NCBI RefSeq assembly: GCF_002420705.1
Contig: NZ_DIIM01000020.1
Location: 205,956 to 269,955, forward strand
DNA from: Sphingobacterium sp. UBA5670
GTDB taxonomy: Bacteria > Bacteroidota > Bacteroidia > Sphingobacteriales > Sphingobacteriaceae
Length of the DNA stretch: 64,000 nucleotides
Direction of reading: 5' to 3'
Shown: piece by piece, positions 45,340-53,751 of the stretch
Numbering within the stretch: position 1 is the first letter of the stretch
Layout: the number at the start of each line of letters is the position of its first letter
The notes under the pieces: generated by a model
Database searches by the model: none
What the model saw: only the letters and a program-made list of their open reading frames with translations
What the model was told of the DNA's origin: nothing
Made by a program: the position numbers and the translations under genes

Positions 45340-46533
45340 ATGAATACATTTTATAAATTACTCATTGTTGGGGTTATCCTACTCCTATTTCCATTTCAAA
45401 GTCAAGCGCAAGTAGCTGATGGTATAATGGGCCTTCAATCTGTATTGGATAATATTTATGATACCATGATGCCTTTATGTAGTCAACTAACAGGGGTAGG
45501 AAGAGGAATTGCAGGATTTGCAGCTTTATGGTATATCGCGTCAAGAATATGGAAACACTTATCTAATGCGGAACCAATTGATTTTTATCCCCTTTTTCGA
45601 CCGTTTGCCATTGGATTTTGCATCCTAATCTTCCCCTCAGTCATCGGCCTTATCAATGGTGTGATGAAACCTACTGTTACCGGTACGGCAGCAATGGTGG
45701 AAAATTCTAACAAGAGTATGGAGCTTTTACTTAAACAACGAGAAGAAGCCCTAAAAAAGACAGATAAGTGGAAAATGTATGTAGGTATTACCGGCAGCGG
45801 TGACCGCGACGAGTGGTACAGGACGAAGTACCAGGAAGACCCATCCGAGGAATGGACAATAGATAAATTAGGAAATAGCTTTGATTTTGCGCTAGAAAGG
45901 TATTCATACCAATTCGAACACTCTATAAAAAAATGGATGAGCGAAGTGCTACAGGTATTATATCAGGCAGCCGCCCTTTGCATCAATACCCTAAGGACAT
46001 TCCAATTAATCGTCCTTGCGATCTTGGGTCCACTGGTATTTGGTTTAGCCGTATTTGATGGCTTTCAACATACCCTTTCAGTTTGGTTGGGCCGATACAT
46101 AAATATATTTCTCTGGCTGCCCATTGCCAATATTTTCGGAGCAATCATAGGAAAAGTACAAGAAGAAATGGTAAAGCTTGACGTGAGGCAATTAGAACAA
46201 GCCGGGGATACATTTTTTAGTGCAACTGATATTGGATACCTGGTATTTATGATTATCGGAATAGTAGGATATTTTACTGTTCCAACAGTCGCCAATTATT
46301 TAGTTCACGCAGCTGGCGGCGGTGCCCTACAGCAGAAAATCACAACCATGTTTGGAGGCGGCCTTAGCACCATTGCCAGTGGGGGATCTTCCATGGCTAC
46401 AGGTGCAGCAATGAAGTTAGGTGGGATGGTAACTGACCAGAACGGAAATAAAGCTTCTTCCATGCAATCTGATATGGCCAGCCAAAAGTCAAATCAGGAT
46501 TATTTTAAAGATAAACTTAGTGGAAACTCATAA
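45340..46533 (+). CDS. traJ: TraJ-family conjugative transposon membrane protein
   Basis: A 397-residue inner-membrane protein with a signal (ending FQSQAQ) and about six membrane helices, for example GIAGFAALWYIASRIW, PFAIGFCILIFPSVIGLING and LIVLAILGPLVFGLAVF. The middle block GDRDEWYRTKYQEDPSEEW and the Gly-rich end (AAGGGALQQKITTMFGGG) fit TraJ, the VirB6-like polytopic channel protein. The next gene is traK. Confidence 0.9.
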   Translation: MNTFYKLLIVGVILLLFPFQSQAQVADGIMGLQSVLDNIYDTMMPLCSQLTGVGRGIAGFAALWYIASRIWKHLSNAEPIDFYPLFRPFAIGFCILIFPSVIGLINGVMKPTVTGTAAMVENSNKSMELLLKQREEALKKTDKWKMYVGITGSGDRDEWYRTKYQEDPSEEWTIDKLGNSFDFALERYSYQFEHSIKKWMSEVLQVLYQAAALCINTLRTFQLIVLAILGPLVFGLAVFDGFQHTLSVWLGRYINIFLWLPIANIFGAIIGKVQEEMVKLDVRQLEQAGDTFFSATDIGYLVFMIIGIVGYFTVPTVANYLVHAAGGGALQQKITTMFGGGLSTIASGGSSMATGAAMKLGGMVTDQNGNKASSMQSDMASQKSNQDYFKDKLSGNS

Positions 46534-46544
46534 ACCCTTTGATT

Positions 46545-47162
46545 ATGTTTCAAAAAGCAAAAAACTTAGATACCGCTTTCAGGCAGCTTCGCTTTAATAT
46601 GCTCTGTGTTGTAATTGTCTCATTTAGCCTTTGTGGTCTTACGATTTATAAGAGTTTTGATATGGCTAAAACAGTGCAGGGTAAGATTTATGTCCTGGCA
46701 AATGGTCAGGCAATAAAAGCATTGGCTACAGATCGCAAACAAAACCTAATTGTTCAGGCAAAAAGCCATATTAAAAATTTCCATAAAGCCTTTTTCACTT
46801 TAGCTCCGGACGAACAACAAATCCAGAGCACAATTAATGAAGCCTTATACCTGGCTGACAACTCAGCAAAAAAGCAATACGACAACCTAAGAGAATCAAA
46901 TTACTATGTCGGCCTGGTTTCAGGTAATGTAAACACAAAGGTTTTTATTGATAGTGTATCAGTAAACAATACTGCTGATCCGATTTCTTTCATATTCTAC
47001 GGTAAGCAAGAAATTACCCGGCCCACCTCCCTGGTACTCAGAAGCCTTGTTACGACAGGAACGCTGAGGGAAGTTGAGCAATCGGACAACAACCCTCACG
47101 GATTTCTGATTGAAAAGTGGAAAATACTCGACAATAAAGACCTAGAAATTAAAAACAGATAA
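46545..47162 (+). CDS. traK: TraK-family conjugative transposon protein
   Basis: The 205-residue protein has the TraK signature: FQKAKNLDTAFRQLRFNMLC, one membrane helix (VVIVSFSLCGLTIYKS), LADNSAKKQYDNLRESNYYV and the C-terminal HGFLIEKWKILDNKDLEIK. It resembles VirB8-type assembly factors. The ATG at 46545 is chosen; the longer frame begins with TTG two codons earlier. Confidence 0.9.
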   Translation: MFQKAKNLDTAFRQLRFNMLCVVIVSFSLCGLTIYKSFDMAKTVQGKIYVLANGQAIKALATDRKQNLIVQAKSHIKNFHKAFFTLAPDEQQIQSTINEALYLADNSAKKQYDNLRESNYYVGLVSGNVNTKVFIDSVSVNNTADPISFIFYGKQEITRPTSLVLRSLVTTGTLREVEQSDNNPHGFLIEKWKILDNKDLEIKNR

Positions 47163-47164
47163 TT

Positions 47165-47524
47165 ATGAAACAGAAGAATTCACTATTAAAAAATCTAGCC
47201 GGTGGCTTAGGAAGAAGGACTGCCAGATTAAGTTTCTTTCAGCAAAAACTCCTTTTAGTGGTTTTCCTGATTCCACTAATGCTGTATTGCACTTTTCTAC
47301 TTCTGGGTGGCGCAAAAGGTTCACTTTCCTTTTCACAAATCAATGTACCTATAATGACAAGCAGCCCAGAACAACAGCAATTAAATAAAGAAATGATTGC
47401 TTTGAATAAATACCTGGATAGTTTAACTCAAACAGCTGAGGGGAAAATTTTATTGGATAGCCTGTACAAAGCTAGACCTACCCTACTTGACTCTATAAAT
47501 GAATGGAAGGATAAAGTGAATTAG
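47165..47524 (+). CDS. Small membrane protein in the TraL position
   Basis: A 119-residue protein with a single membrane helix (LLLVVFLIPLMLYCTFLLLG) and a periplasmic helical tail. Its size and place between traK and traM fit TraL, but the sequence is not distinctive enough to name it firmly. Confidence 0.6.
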   Translation: MKQKNSLLKNLAGGLGRRTARLSFFQQKLLLVVFLIPLMLYCTFLLLGGAKGSLSFSQINVPIMTSSPEQQQLNKEMIALNKYLDSLTQTAEGKILLDSLYKARPTLLDSINEWKDKVN

Positions 47525-47555
47525 AATCATCAAACAATTTAAAACACAAAAAATA

Positions 47556-48863
47556 ATGATTATGGTACAACAATTAACCGAACAAGAAAAGAGACAAAGG
47601 AAGTTCTTCTTAGTACTTCCTCTTGTGGCCATCCCTTTGTTAACTATATTTTTCTGGGCAATGGGAGGTGGAAAAACAAACGAAACAAGGGCATCGGAGC
47701 CATCTTCGGGTTTAAATGTTTTATTACCTGATGCAAAAAAAGGAACAGTATCTGGACAGGATAAAATTTCCAGCTATGAACAGGCAAGACAGGATTCTTT
47801 AAAACGTGAAGAAGCAGCGCGACAAGACCCATATTATTCATCTTATGGTGCAGGTATGGATTCGACAATGGATAGTGGTTTACGATTGCTGGATAAAAAG
47901 GCAGGATATCCTTCTGCTTTTGGTGATCCCAATGAACAAAAAGTATATGCTAAACTCACCGAGTTAAACTCTGTACTACAAAAGAATCAGGTTATGGTTC
48001 CCCAATACGGTTCTTCGCAGATAAACAATTTTGAGAAAGATGCAGAAATTTCAGACTTAAAGGAAGATATTGCTCGCCTTCAATCGATGATGATGGAAAT
48101 GGGTTCAGGCAAACAAAGTGCTGACCCGGAAATGGACCAGATCAACAATGTCCTGGAAAACGTCTTGGATATTCAACATCCCGCCAGAGTTCAACAACGC
48201 TTAAAAGAGAAATCTGAACAAAACACCGGACAGGTATTTGGAGTCGGTACTATAAAGAAATCCGTCCCATACACGCTACTGGACAATAAATCAGTAAAAG
48301 ACTATACCATTGAATATCAATCCGATCCCAATAGGCAAGATAACCAATTCTTTGGTTTAAGTAATGATGAAAGTTCACCTACCGATGCTAATAGTATCTC
48401 AGCAGTAATTCATGATAACCAGACCCTGGTTACCGGATCAACAGTAAAGCTAAGGCTGACGGAAGATGTATTTGTAAACGGTCAACGGATACCTAAAAAC
48501 GAATTTATATACGGTCAGGTACAACTTAATGGGGAAAGGTTAACGATAGAGATAGAAAGTATTCGATACAAAAAACACCTATTTCCGGTTAGTCTGACGG
48601 TATATGATTTGGACGGATTAGCAGGAATACGAATTCCTGGTACAATAACCAGAGATGTGGTCAAGCAAAACTCTAACGAAGCCATTTCAAGTTTAAGCCT
48701 CGGCAGCTTTGATCAATCATTAGGTGCACAAGCAGCATCAGCCGGAATTGAACTTGGTAAAAACCTGTTTAGTAAAAAAATAAAGTTGGTTAAAGTCGAG
48801 CTAAAAGCCGGGTATAAAATCTTGCTCAAGGACAATAAAAACAAACAAAATTCCTCATTCTAA
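47556..48863 (+). CDS. traM: TraM-family conjugative transposon protein
   Basis: A 435-residue protein with one membrane helix (FFLVLPLVAIPLLTIFFWAM), a long disordered linker and a C-terminal beta domain (VTGSTVKLRLTEDVFVNGQR, then IESIRYKKHLFPVSLTVYDL and GLAGIRIPGTI). This matches TraM, the VirB10-like component. The next gene is traN, 10 bp downstream. Confidence 0.9.
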   Translation: MIMVQQLTEQEKRQRKFFLVLPLVAIPLLTIFFWAMGGGKTNETRASEPSSGLNVLLPDAKKGTVSGQDKISSYEQARQDSLKREEAARQDPYYSSYGAGMDSTMDSGLRLLDKKAGYPSAFGDPNEQKVYAKLTELNSVLQKNQVMVPQYGSSQINNFEKDAEISDLKEDIARLQSMMMEMGSGKQSADPEMDQINNVLENVLDIQHPARVQQRLKEKSEQNTGQVFGVGTIKKSVPYTLLDNKSVKDYTIEYQSDPNRQDNQFFGLSNDESSPTDANSISAVIHDNQTLVTGSTVKLRLTEDVFVNGQRIPKNEFIYGQVQLNGERLTIEIESIRYKKHLFPVSLTVYDLDGLAGIRIPGTITRDVVKQNSNEAISSLSLGSFDQSLGAQAASAGIELGKNLFSKKIKLVKVELKAGYKILLKDNKNKQNSSF

Positions 48864-48873
48864 AAAATATATT

Positions 48874-49713
48874 ATGAAAACAAGCATCATCCTATTTTTC
48901 GCATTAATCACATTTGGCTTAACAACGGCATCCGGCCAAATTTCCAGAACAGCTATAAATGGAATTATTGAACCATACAATATCGCTATCTCATTTGATA
49001 AGACGACTAACCTCATATTCCCGTATTCCATAAAAAGCGTGGACCGTGGTTCCTCAGATGTTATGGTTCAGAAAGTTCCTAATGTAGAAAACGTGCTCCA
49101 AATTAAGGCCGGAACAGAAAGTTTATCGCCCACGAATTTAACAGTAATTACATCCGAAGGGGCTTTATATTCTTTCATGCTACGCTTCAATAATAATCCT
49201 GGAACCCTGAATTTTAAAGTCGCCGATTTAAACATTCCTGTTCAACAATTAGCGATTATAGAAGGAACAACATCTGAGGCCGTAACGAAAGATATCGCTA
49301 CAAGAATTGTTGCGAAACAAGGTTTTATAAAAGGTTTGGTTGAAAAAGACAATGGTATAGGTTTGGCAGTAAATGGTATATATATCCACAATGATCAACT
49401 TTATTTTCAAGTAACCATGGAAAACAATACAAACATCAACTATGATATCGACCAGTTCCAGATTTATCTTAAGGATTCCAAACAGACTAAGCGAACAGCT
49501 GTCCAACAAATAAGACTATCCCCTTCCTACACGATTGGAAATATTAATCGTGTAGAAGGCAATGCAAAAAACATTATTGTTTTGGTAATGGACAAATTCA
49601 CTATACCAGACAAGAAGCATATGAAAATAGAAATGCAGGAATTAAACGGCGGCCGTGCTCTTGATCTCAAAATCACTAACAAACAGCTTTTAAAAGCAAG
49701 AACTATTAATTAA
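48874..49713 (+). CDS. traN: TraN-family conjugative transposon protein
   Basis: A 279-residue exported protein (signal MKTSIILFFALITFGLTTAS) with the TraN block: YNIAISFDKTTNLIFPYSIK, SVDRGSSDVMVQKVPNVENV and LQIKAGTESLSPTNLTVIT. Its C-terminal half is beta-rich (VNGIYIHNDQLYFQVTMENN). It corresponds to a VirB9-like outer component and ends the recognisable core of the tra operon. Confidence 0.92.
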   Translation: MKTSIILFFALITFGLTTASGQISRTAINGIIEPYNIAISFDKTTNLIFPYSIKSVDRGSSDVMVQKVPNVENVLQIKAGTESLSPTNLTVITSEGALYSFMLRFNNNPGTLNFKVADLNIPVQQLAIIEGTTSEAVTKDIATRIVAKQGFIKGLVEKDNGIGLAVNGIYIHNDQLYFQVTMENNTNINYDIDQFQIYLKDSKQTKRTAVQQIRLSPSYTIGNINRVEGNAKNIIVLVMDKFTIPDKKHMKIEMQELNGGRALDLKITNKQLLKARTIN

Positions 49714-49733
49714 TAAAAACCAGGGAGGTTTAT

Positions 49734-50507
49734 ATGAAAGAAGAAAATGCACAGTATCTGGAGAAACGTTTAGTGTATACCGGATTTGGAGAAGAGCTCA
49801 TACCGGAACTCAGACAGAAAATGGCGGAAGCAAATGAAAAATTTGAACTCCATTTTGAAAAGGAAATTAATGGAAAGAGAGTTGAAGCCGACTTAAAGTA
49901 CTCACTTTCTACCCAAGGTAATTACTTTTTTAATTCCTATGATCTTAAAATCAACAGACAGGAAATGGAGCCTTTGGCCCGAAGTTTCAAAGTAAGTAAT
50001 CAGGAAACTTTTTCTCTAAAAGAAGCCTTTAACCTATTGGAAGGTAGATCAGTATTAAAGGCTTATTCGAAATTAGAGAACAAGGAAGAAGGCAGCAAGA
50101 TTGAAGAACTAAAATCATGGTCCTACCTGGATAATACGATTAAAAACAATAAAGGAGAGCCAATCATCAGGAAACGTAATGAATATGATCTTGAAGCCCT
50201 GCTGAGTAAACTTCCGATTAAAAATCTGGAGATACCTTCTAAAAAGGCCGACTTGCTTCAAAGTCTGGAACGGGGAAATCTTCAATCTGTATTAATAGAA
50301 AAAGACGGGGAATTTAAAAAGCATTACCTCGAAGCGCTGCCTAAATACAATTCCCTAAACATCTATGACGAGAATTTGGTAAAACAGTTTTTCGTACATA
50401 AAAAAAAAGAGGGATTGGCCCCTGATCAAAAACAGAAGCAATCGGACAAGTTGGTCAAAGGAGCCCAAAAGCAAGGCAAAAACAAAAAATCACAGGGTGT
50501 GCAATAG
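49734..50507 (+). CDS. Conserved mobile-element protein, 257 aa
   Basis: The protein begins MKEENAQYLEKRLVYTGFGE, then FHFEKEINGKRVEADLKYSL-like beta strands, YFFNSYDLKINRQ and, near the end, KHYLEALPKYNSLNIYDENL with a Lys-rich tail. This is a recurrent, functionally unassigned protein of Bacteroidota mobile elements, often in tra operons; the DUF3945-related proteins share its style. It may be cytoplasmic and DNA-interacting because of the basic tail. Confidence 0.65.
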   Translation: MKEENAQYLEKRLVYTGFGEELIPELRQKMAEANEKFELHFEKEINGKRVEADLKYSLSTQGNYFFNSYDLKINRQEMEPLARSFKVSNQETFSLKEAFNLLEGRSVLKAYSKLENKEEGSKIEELKSWSYLDNTIKNNKGEPIIRKRNEYDLEALLSKLPIKNLEIPSKKADLLQSLERGNLQSVLIEKDGEFKKHYLEALPKYNSLNIYDENLVKQFFVHKKKEGLAPDQKQKQSDKLVKGAQKQGKNKKSQGVQ

Positions 50508-50528
50508 CACACCCACAATCTATCCAGT

Positions 50529-51050
50529 ATGACAAACAGAATTTTCAAATGGTGGGATGATGTTCAAAAGTGGAAAGACAGATTTGAAAAAATGTTTCCT
50601 CCCTGGTTTGTTACGTCCAAAGAGTTTCAAAAAGCGGAATTGGCGAAACTTCGAAGTGTCCTTGAGAAAAAAACGGGTAAGTTATCCGAGGAGGAAAAAC
50701 TAAGCAAGAAAATCCTACAGGGCTATTATAGCAAACTTGAAAAGGAAATTTATCCAAAAATATCATCAAGAATTGCCGCAAGGATGGGTAACTATCTTCA
50801 AAACTTATCTAATGAATTATATAGTAAGATCAAACCAAGTAAGACTATAACCAAGGAGGTTTTAAAACCTTCTTCACCGGAAGTTACCAAAATGCTCGGC
50901 GATTTTGAACAATCCAACAAACTAAAGATCACCAGAAATAACCCATACAAAAGTGACGTTCAATCAATGAGTGAAAGACCTTCAAAAGGTAAAATTATTG
51001 AATTTCCTAAAGTTGCTTTAAAGAATGGAAGCAGGAAAAGGAGGTTATAA
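50529..51050 (+). CDS. Basic helical hypothetical protein, 173 aa
   Basis: The protein is Lys/Arg-rich and helical (FKWWDDVQKWKDRFEKMFPP, LSNELYSKIKPSKTITKEVL), with a charged tail (KNGSRKRRL). It is unrecognised. It overlaps the next gene start by one base (TAATG), so the two are coupled. Confidence 0.55.
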   Translation: MTNRIFKWWDDVQKWKDRFEKMFPPWFVTSKEFQKAELAKLRSVLEKKTGKLSEEEKLSKKILQGYYSKLEKEIYPKISSRIAARMGNYLQNLSNELYSKIKPSKTITKEVLKPSSPEVTKMLGDFEQSNKLKITRNNPYKSDVQSMSERPSKGKIIEFPKVALKNGSRKRRL

Positions 51051-51394
51051 TGTACCATATACAAGATACAGTCATTAGAACATTTTTAGAGAAATCAAGT
51101 AAAGACAATATTATTGATAGCTGCCATGTAGCACTCTTTTATGCCCTTTACACAATATCCTTGGAAGCCAAGACTACAATATTTGCCATTAATACAGCAG
51201 AAATTATGCAAATGGCAAAAATCTTCAGTCCCGGCACCTATTATCTAAAAATGAAATACCTGCAGGAGAAGAATTATATAGACTATTATCCATCACACAC
51301 AATTAAAATACCATCAATGGTAAGCATGAAACGGGAGGTAAACAGTGAACAGAGAAGACAGATTCATAACTTATCAGGATCTACTAGAATTTAA
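51050..51394 (+). CDS. Small winged-helix-like protein
   Basis: A 114-residue protein with features of a small DNA-binding fold: TIFAINTAEIMQMAKIFSPG, followed by TYYLKMKYLQEKNYIDYYPS, a recognition-helix and wing-like strand pattern. It ends inside the next frame (51345), which suggests coupled translation. Control of replication, excision or transfer is a reasonable guess, but not shown by the sequence. Confidence 0.5.
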   Translation: MYHIQDTVIRTFLEKSSKDNIIDSCHVALFYALYTISLEAKTTIFAINTAEIMQMAKIFSPGTYYLKMKYLQEKNYIDYYPSHTIKIPSMVSMKREVNSEQRRQIHNLSGSTRI

Positions 51395-51620
51395 AGTAGA
51401 ACTAATCGCCATATTAAAAGCCAATTTTTCAAATGAACCTAAAAATAGATGGATAAAATCCAAAGAGGTTAGGAAAATATTGGACCTCAGTCCAGGAACA
51501 TTGCAGACGCTTAGAAACAGCAATAAAATAGAATTTACCAAAATTGGTAGAACTATTTATTATGACCGGAATGCAGTAAATAGAATGCTTGAAGAAAGGA
51601 GTAATTTAAATGGCAAATAA
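51345..51620 (+). CDS. Excisionase-like HTH_17 DNA-binding protein
   Basis: A 91-residue protein with the MerR/HTH_17-type block RWIKSKEVRKILDLSPGTLQ, TLRNSNKIEFTKIGRTIYYD and NRNAVNRMLEE-like end. These proteins in Bacteroidota mobile elements serve as excisionases or regulators. It overlaps the next frame by 11 bp and lies next to the phased repeats at 51909-52089, which could be its sites. Confidence 0.75.
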   Translation: MNREDRFITYQDLLEFKVELIAILKANFSNEPKNRWIKSKEVRKILDLSPGTLQTLRNSNKIEFTKIGRTIYYDRNAVNRMLEERSNLNGK

Positions 51621-51822
51621 TAAAAAGACAGGTCTGGGGATGGAATTTCCTCCAGACCTGTTTCATGTTACGATCTATTTTTCATACTATAAACGCAATC
51701 AGCACAGCGCAGCTGAATTCTTTAATTATTATCAGGCAATGGATTGGAAAAATCGGAAAGGCAAACTAATCAGCAATTGGAAAGTCCTAGCTTGGCAATG
51801 GATTTTTAATAAGTGCACTTAA
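51610..51822 (+). CDS. Small protein resembling a replication-protein C-terminal domain
   Basis: The 70-residue protein ends FFNYYQAMDWKNRKGKLISN then WKVLAWQWIFNKC, a pattern like the short C-terminal module (FYxYY-W-NWK-W) of replisome-organiser-type proteins. It overlaps the excisionase-like gene. A truncated replication initiator or a stand-alone module are both possible. Confidence 0.55.
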   Translation: MANNKKTGLGMEFPPDLFHVTIYFSYYKRNQHSAAEFFNYYQAMDWKNRKGKLISNWKVLAWQWIFNKCT

Positions 51823-51908
51823 AGCATTAAGATTATAACCAAACCTTCACCTACTACATAATCTAAAACTCGATCCTGCTGTAGCCGATGATTTCGGAAT
51901 CTGATATA

Positions 51909-52089
51909 ACCACCAAGATATAATAACGACCACCATTGAAATAAATATGACCACCATAATAAAATTCATATTTTTTAAAATAAATTTTGCCAACAAAATT
52001 ATGCAGTATATATTTGCATTCCAAAGCTAAGGAATTAGCCAAAAGCGTTCATTAAAGTTCAAATTATATGGTGGTCATTCATGGTGGAC
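51909..52089. repeat. Phased GACCACCAT iteron-like repeats
   Basis: ACCACCA occurs at 51909, 51929 and 51950 in direct orientation with 20- and 21-bp spacing (two helical turns). Inverted copies ATGGTGGTC (52068-52076) and ATGGTGGAC (52081-52089) lie 13 bp apart further on. The set lies just after small DNA-binding genes in non-coding DNA. Such arrays are typical of binding regions for replication, excision or transfer proteins. Confidence 0.7.
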
Positions 52090-52127
52090 ATCATTTTTTT
52101 AACCCTAATAATACTTTGATTATCAAC

Positions 52128-52186
52128 TACTTATGTAGTTTAAGATACGATTCCAGCCGGATCACATTGATCCCAGCGGGATCACA
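52128..52186. repeat. Palindrome and 20-bp-spaced direct repeats
   Basis: AACTACTTATGTAGTT (52128-52143) is an inverted repeat. CCAGCCGGATCACA (52153) and CCAGCGGGATCACA (52173) are direct repeats, 13 of 14 identical, 20 bp apart, and GGATCA-CAT-TGATCC spans them as a small palindrome. They lie between the iterons and a terminator. Confidence 0.6.
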
Positions 52187-52190
52187 AACA

Positions 52191-52219
52191 AAAGCTAATC
52201 GCAAGATTAGCTTTTTTTG
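52191..52219 (+). terminator. Rho-independent terminator
   Basis: A perfect 10-bp stem (AAAGCTAATC with GATTAGCTTT), GCAA loop and a run of T. It closes the tra-side transcript. Confidence 0.85.
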
Positions 52220-52247
52220 TTTTAACCGCATTCGGTTACGAATGAAC

Positions 52248-52283
52248 AAAAACCCTACAAATCATTTGATTTTCAGGGTTTTT
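52248..52283. repeat. Nested two-tier hairpin (AAAAACCCT ... AGGGTTTTT)
   Basis: AAAAACCCT pairs with AGGGTTTTT and, inside, AAATCA pairs with TGATTT around two bases, so the whole 36-bp structure is symmetric with two-base mismatches. It sits immediately before an integrase-like fragment. It may be a terminator or an element-end feature. Confidence 0.55.
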
Positions 52284-52290
52284 GCTTTTT

Positions 52291-52371
52291 AGGGCAGAGT
52301 TGTCTGCTGGACGGGAAATTGAACCTTACCGATGGAACGCTAAGGCCGGAAAGGCCACCGGAACCAAAGAA
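52291..52371 (+). pseudogene. Tyrosine integrase N-terminal fragment (arm-binding domain)
   Basis: The frame reads RAELSAGREIEPYRWNAKAG then KATGTKE, which matches the arm-binding domain start of Bacteroidota tyrosine integrases (…STG…W…NxKxGxxxGTxE…). The upstream start region and everything downstream of TKE are absent or degenerate. It is a remnant, perhaps left after a deletion at the end of the mobile element. The identification comes from motif similarity only. Confidence 0.5.
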
Positions 52372-52470
52372 AAAAAGACGGGTTTCCGAATGCCGAAAAT
52401 GAGCGTGAGAAAAACCTCCCAACTGGACCTGCAATATTTTAATAAAACAGCTTTTAGAGTTTAGATCACA

Positions 52471-53748
52471 CTAAAATCTAAGGCTTTTGGTGAGATTATC
52501 CCATATTCTCCTAAATATTGATTTATCTTCCGTAATAATTTCCGCATCGCCATAAATACCTGGTTTCAATGTAATCAACCCATCATGCGTTGATCTAATA
52601 AGTGATACTTTAATAAAAAATACGCTGTCCCGCATTGGAATGTCAGATATATAATCTACTTTGCCATGCAGGTAGCCATACTCCTGATAGGGGAAACTGC
52701 GGACTTTTATCAGCACCTGTTGCCCTTTTTTGACTTTAGCAGATGTATTTTGAGATAATAATACCTCGCCATAATACTGATCACTATTTGGATTTACATA
52801 AAAGAGTGGTTCGTCTATCTTGACAGGTTCGTTTTCCTGTAAAAAAGCCCCATAGATCAGTTTACCTCCTACAGGACTCGTCAAGACGTATTGCCGTTTC
52901 CAAATCTCCGCCTCGCTGATAAAACTATTCAAAGCCTGTACAAATTTCTTGCGTTCCTCATTGATCTGATTATCGAGATCAGTCAATTCTTTGTTTTTCG
53001 AAAGTACACTTCCTTCGTAGCCGATCAGATTATTTTCCATCTGGGGTATAGTTTGTCTCTTAATCAGCAGCAGCGCTTCTTTTTCCTGTAGCTCCGAAGG
53101 GCTAATAACTTTCTTTTGTGCCAACAAGCGGTATTTTTCAAATTCTTCTTCCGCTAGTTTTAGCTGTTGTTGCTGTAATTCAAAAGATTGGGATACTTTC
53201 TCGTATTGTCGGACTATATTAGCTTTTTCCTGTTGCAGTGTTCCTTTTCGCTTTTGGTAAATTCCATCCTGACTTGCGGCTCTATAACTTAGATAGGCGA
53301 GGTAAAAGTTTTGGTAGCTTCCCTGTAATTCCCCTAAATTCAAATCTTTAGGATTGATCAGACTTTCGAGATTATAATTTTGTTTTTCTCCTGTGCGTAA
53401 ATCCTGTAAGCGTTGCAACAACATAATTACCTGACTGTGTTCTGCCGTACTTTCCAAATAAGCCAATGCAGTACCTGGGCTTACTTGTTCCCCGTCCTTG
53501 ATCAATAGCTTTGTCAAATTACTATTGACTCGACTGGTAATGACTTTTGGCGCATCTATACTGTTGAATTTTATTGGGCTGCCCACCATTTCCGGGAAAC
53601 GGATAAATACCGAAAGCCCTATAATCAATAGTACGGTTCCAAGCACGAGTGAAATTCCCCTTTTTAGTAGCCAGGAAGGTGGTTTCGCTATAATTTCCTG
53701 TAAGTCTTCGGAATGGAGATCATCTTCCATTAAATTCGATTTTTTCAT
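52471..53748 (-). CDS. HlyD-like membrane fusion protein, second exporter
   Basis: The 425-residue adaptor has one membrane helix (GISLVLGTVLLIIGLSVFIR), coiled-coil hairpin (QQQQLKLAEEEFEKYRLLAQ, KKVISPSELQEKEALLLIKR) and the C-terminal barrel (GQQVLIKVRSFPYQEYGYLH). It is similar to the adaptor at 20265, but no TolC-like gene follows, so it must use a channel encoded elsewhere. It starts 3 bp after the ABC transporter gene ends. Confidence 0.92.
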   Translation of the reverse strand: MKKSNLMEDDLHSEDLQEIIAKPPSWLLKRGISLVLGTVLLIIGLSVFIRFPEMVGSPIKFNSIDAPKVITSRVNSNLTKLLIKDGEQVSPGTALAYLESTAEHSQVIMLLQRLQDLRTGEKQNYNLESLINPKDLNLGELQGSYQNFYLAYLSYRAASQDGIYQKRKGTLQQEKANIVRQYEKVSQSFELQQQQLKLAEEEFEKYRLLAQKKVISPSELQEKEALLLIKRQTIPQMENNLIGYEGSVLSKNKELTDLDNQINEERKKFVQALNSFISEAEIWKRQYVLTSPVGGKLIYGAFLQENEPVKIDEPLFYVNPNSDQYYGEVLLSQNTSAKVKKGQQVLIKVRSFPYQEYGYLHGKVDYISDIPMRDSVFFIKVSLIRSTHDGLITLKPGIYGDAEIITEDKSIFRRIWDNLTKSLRF

Positions 53749-53751
53749 CCG

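Noticed and set aside
52068..52292. 74-codon plus-strand frame across the repeat region
   Set aside because: It runs through terminators and palindromes and lacks any protein-like pattern.
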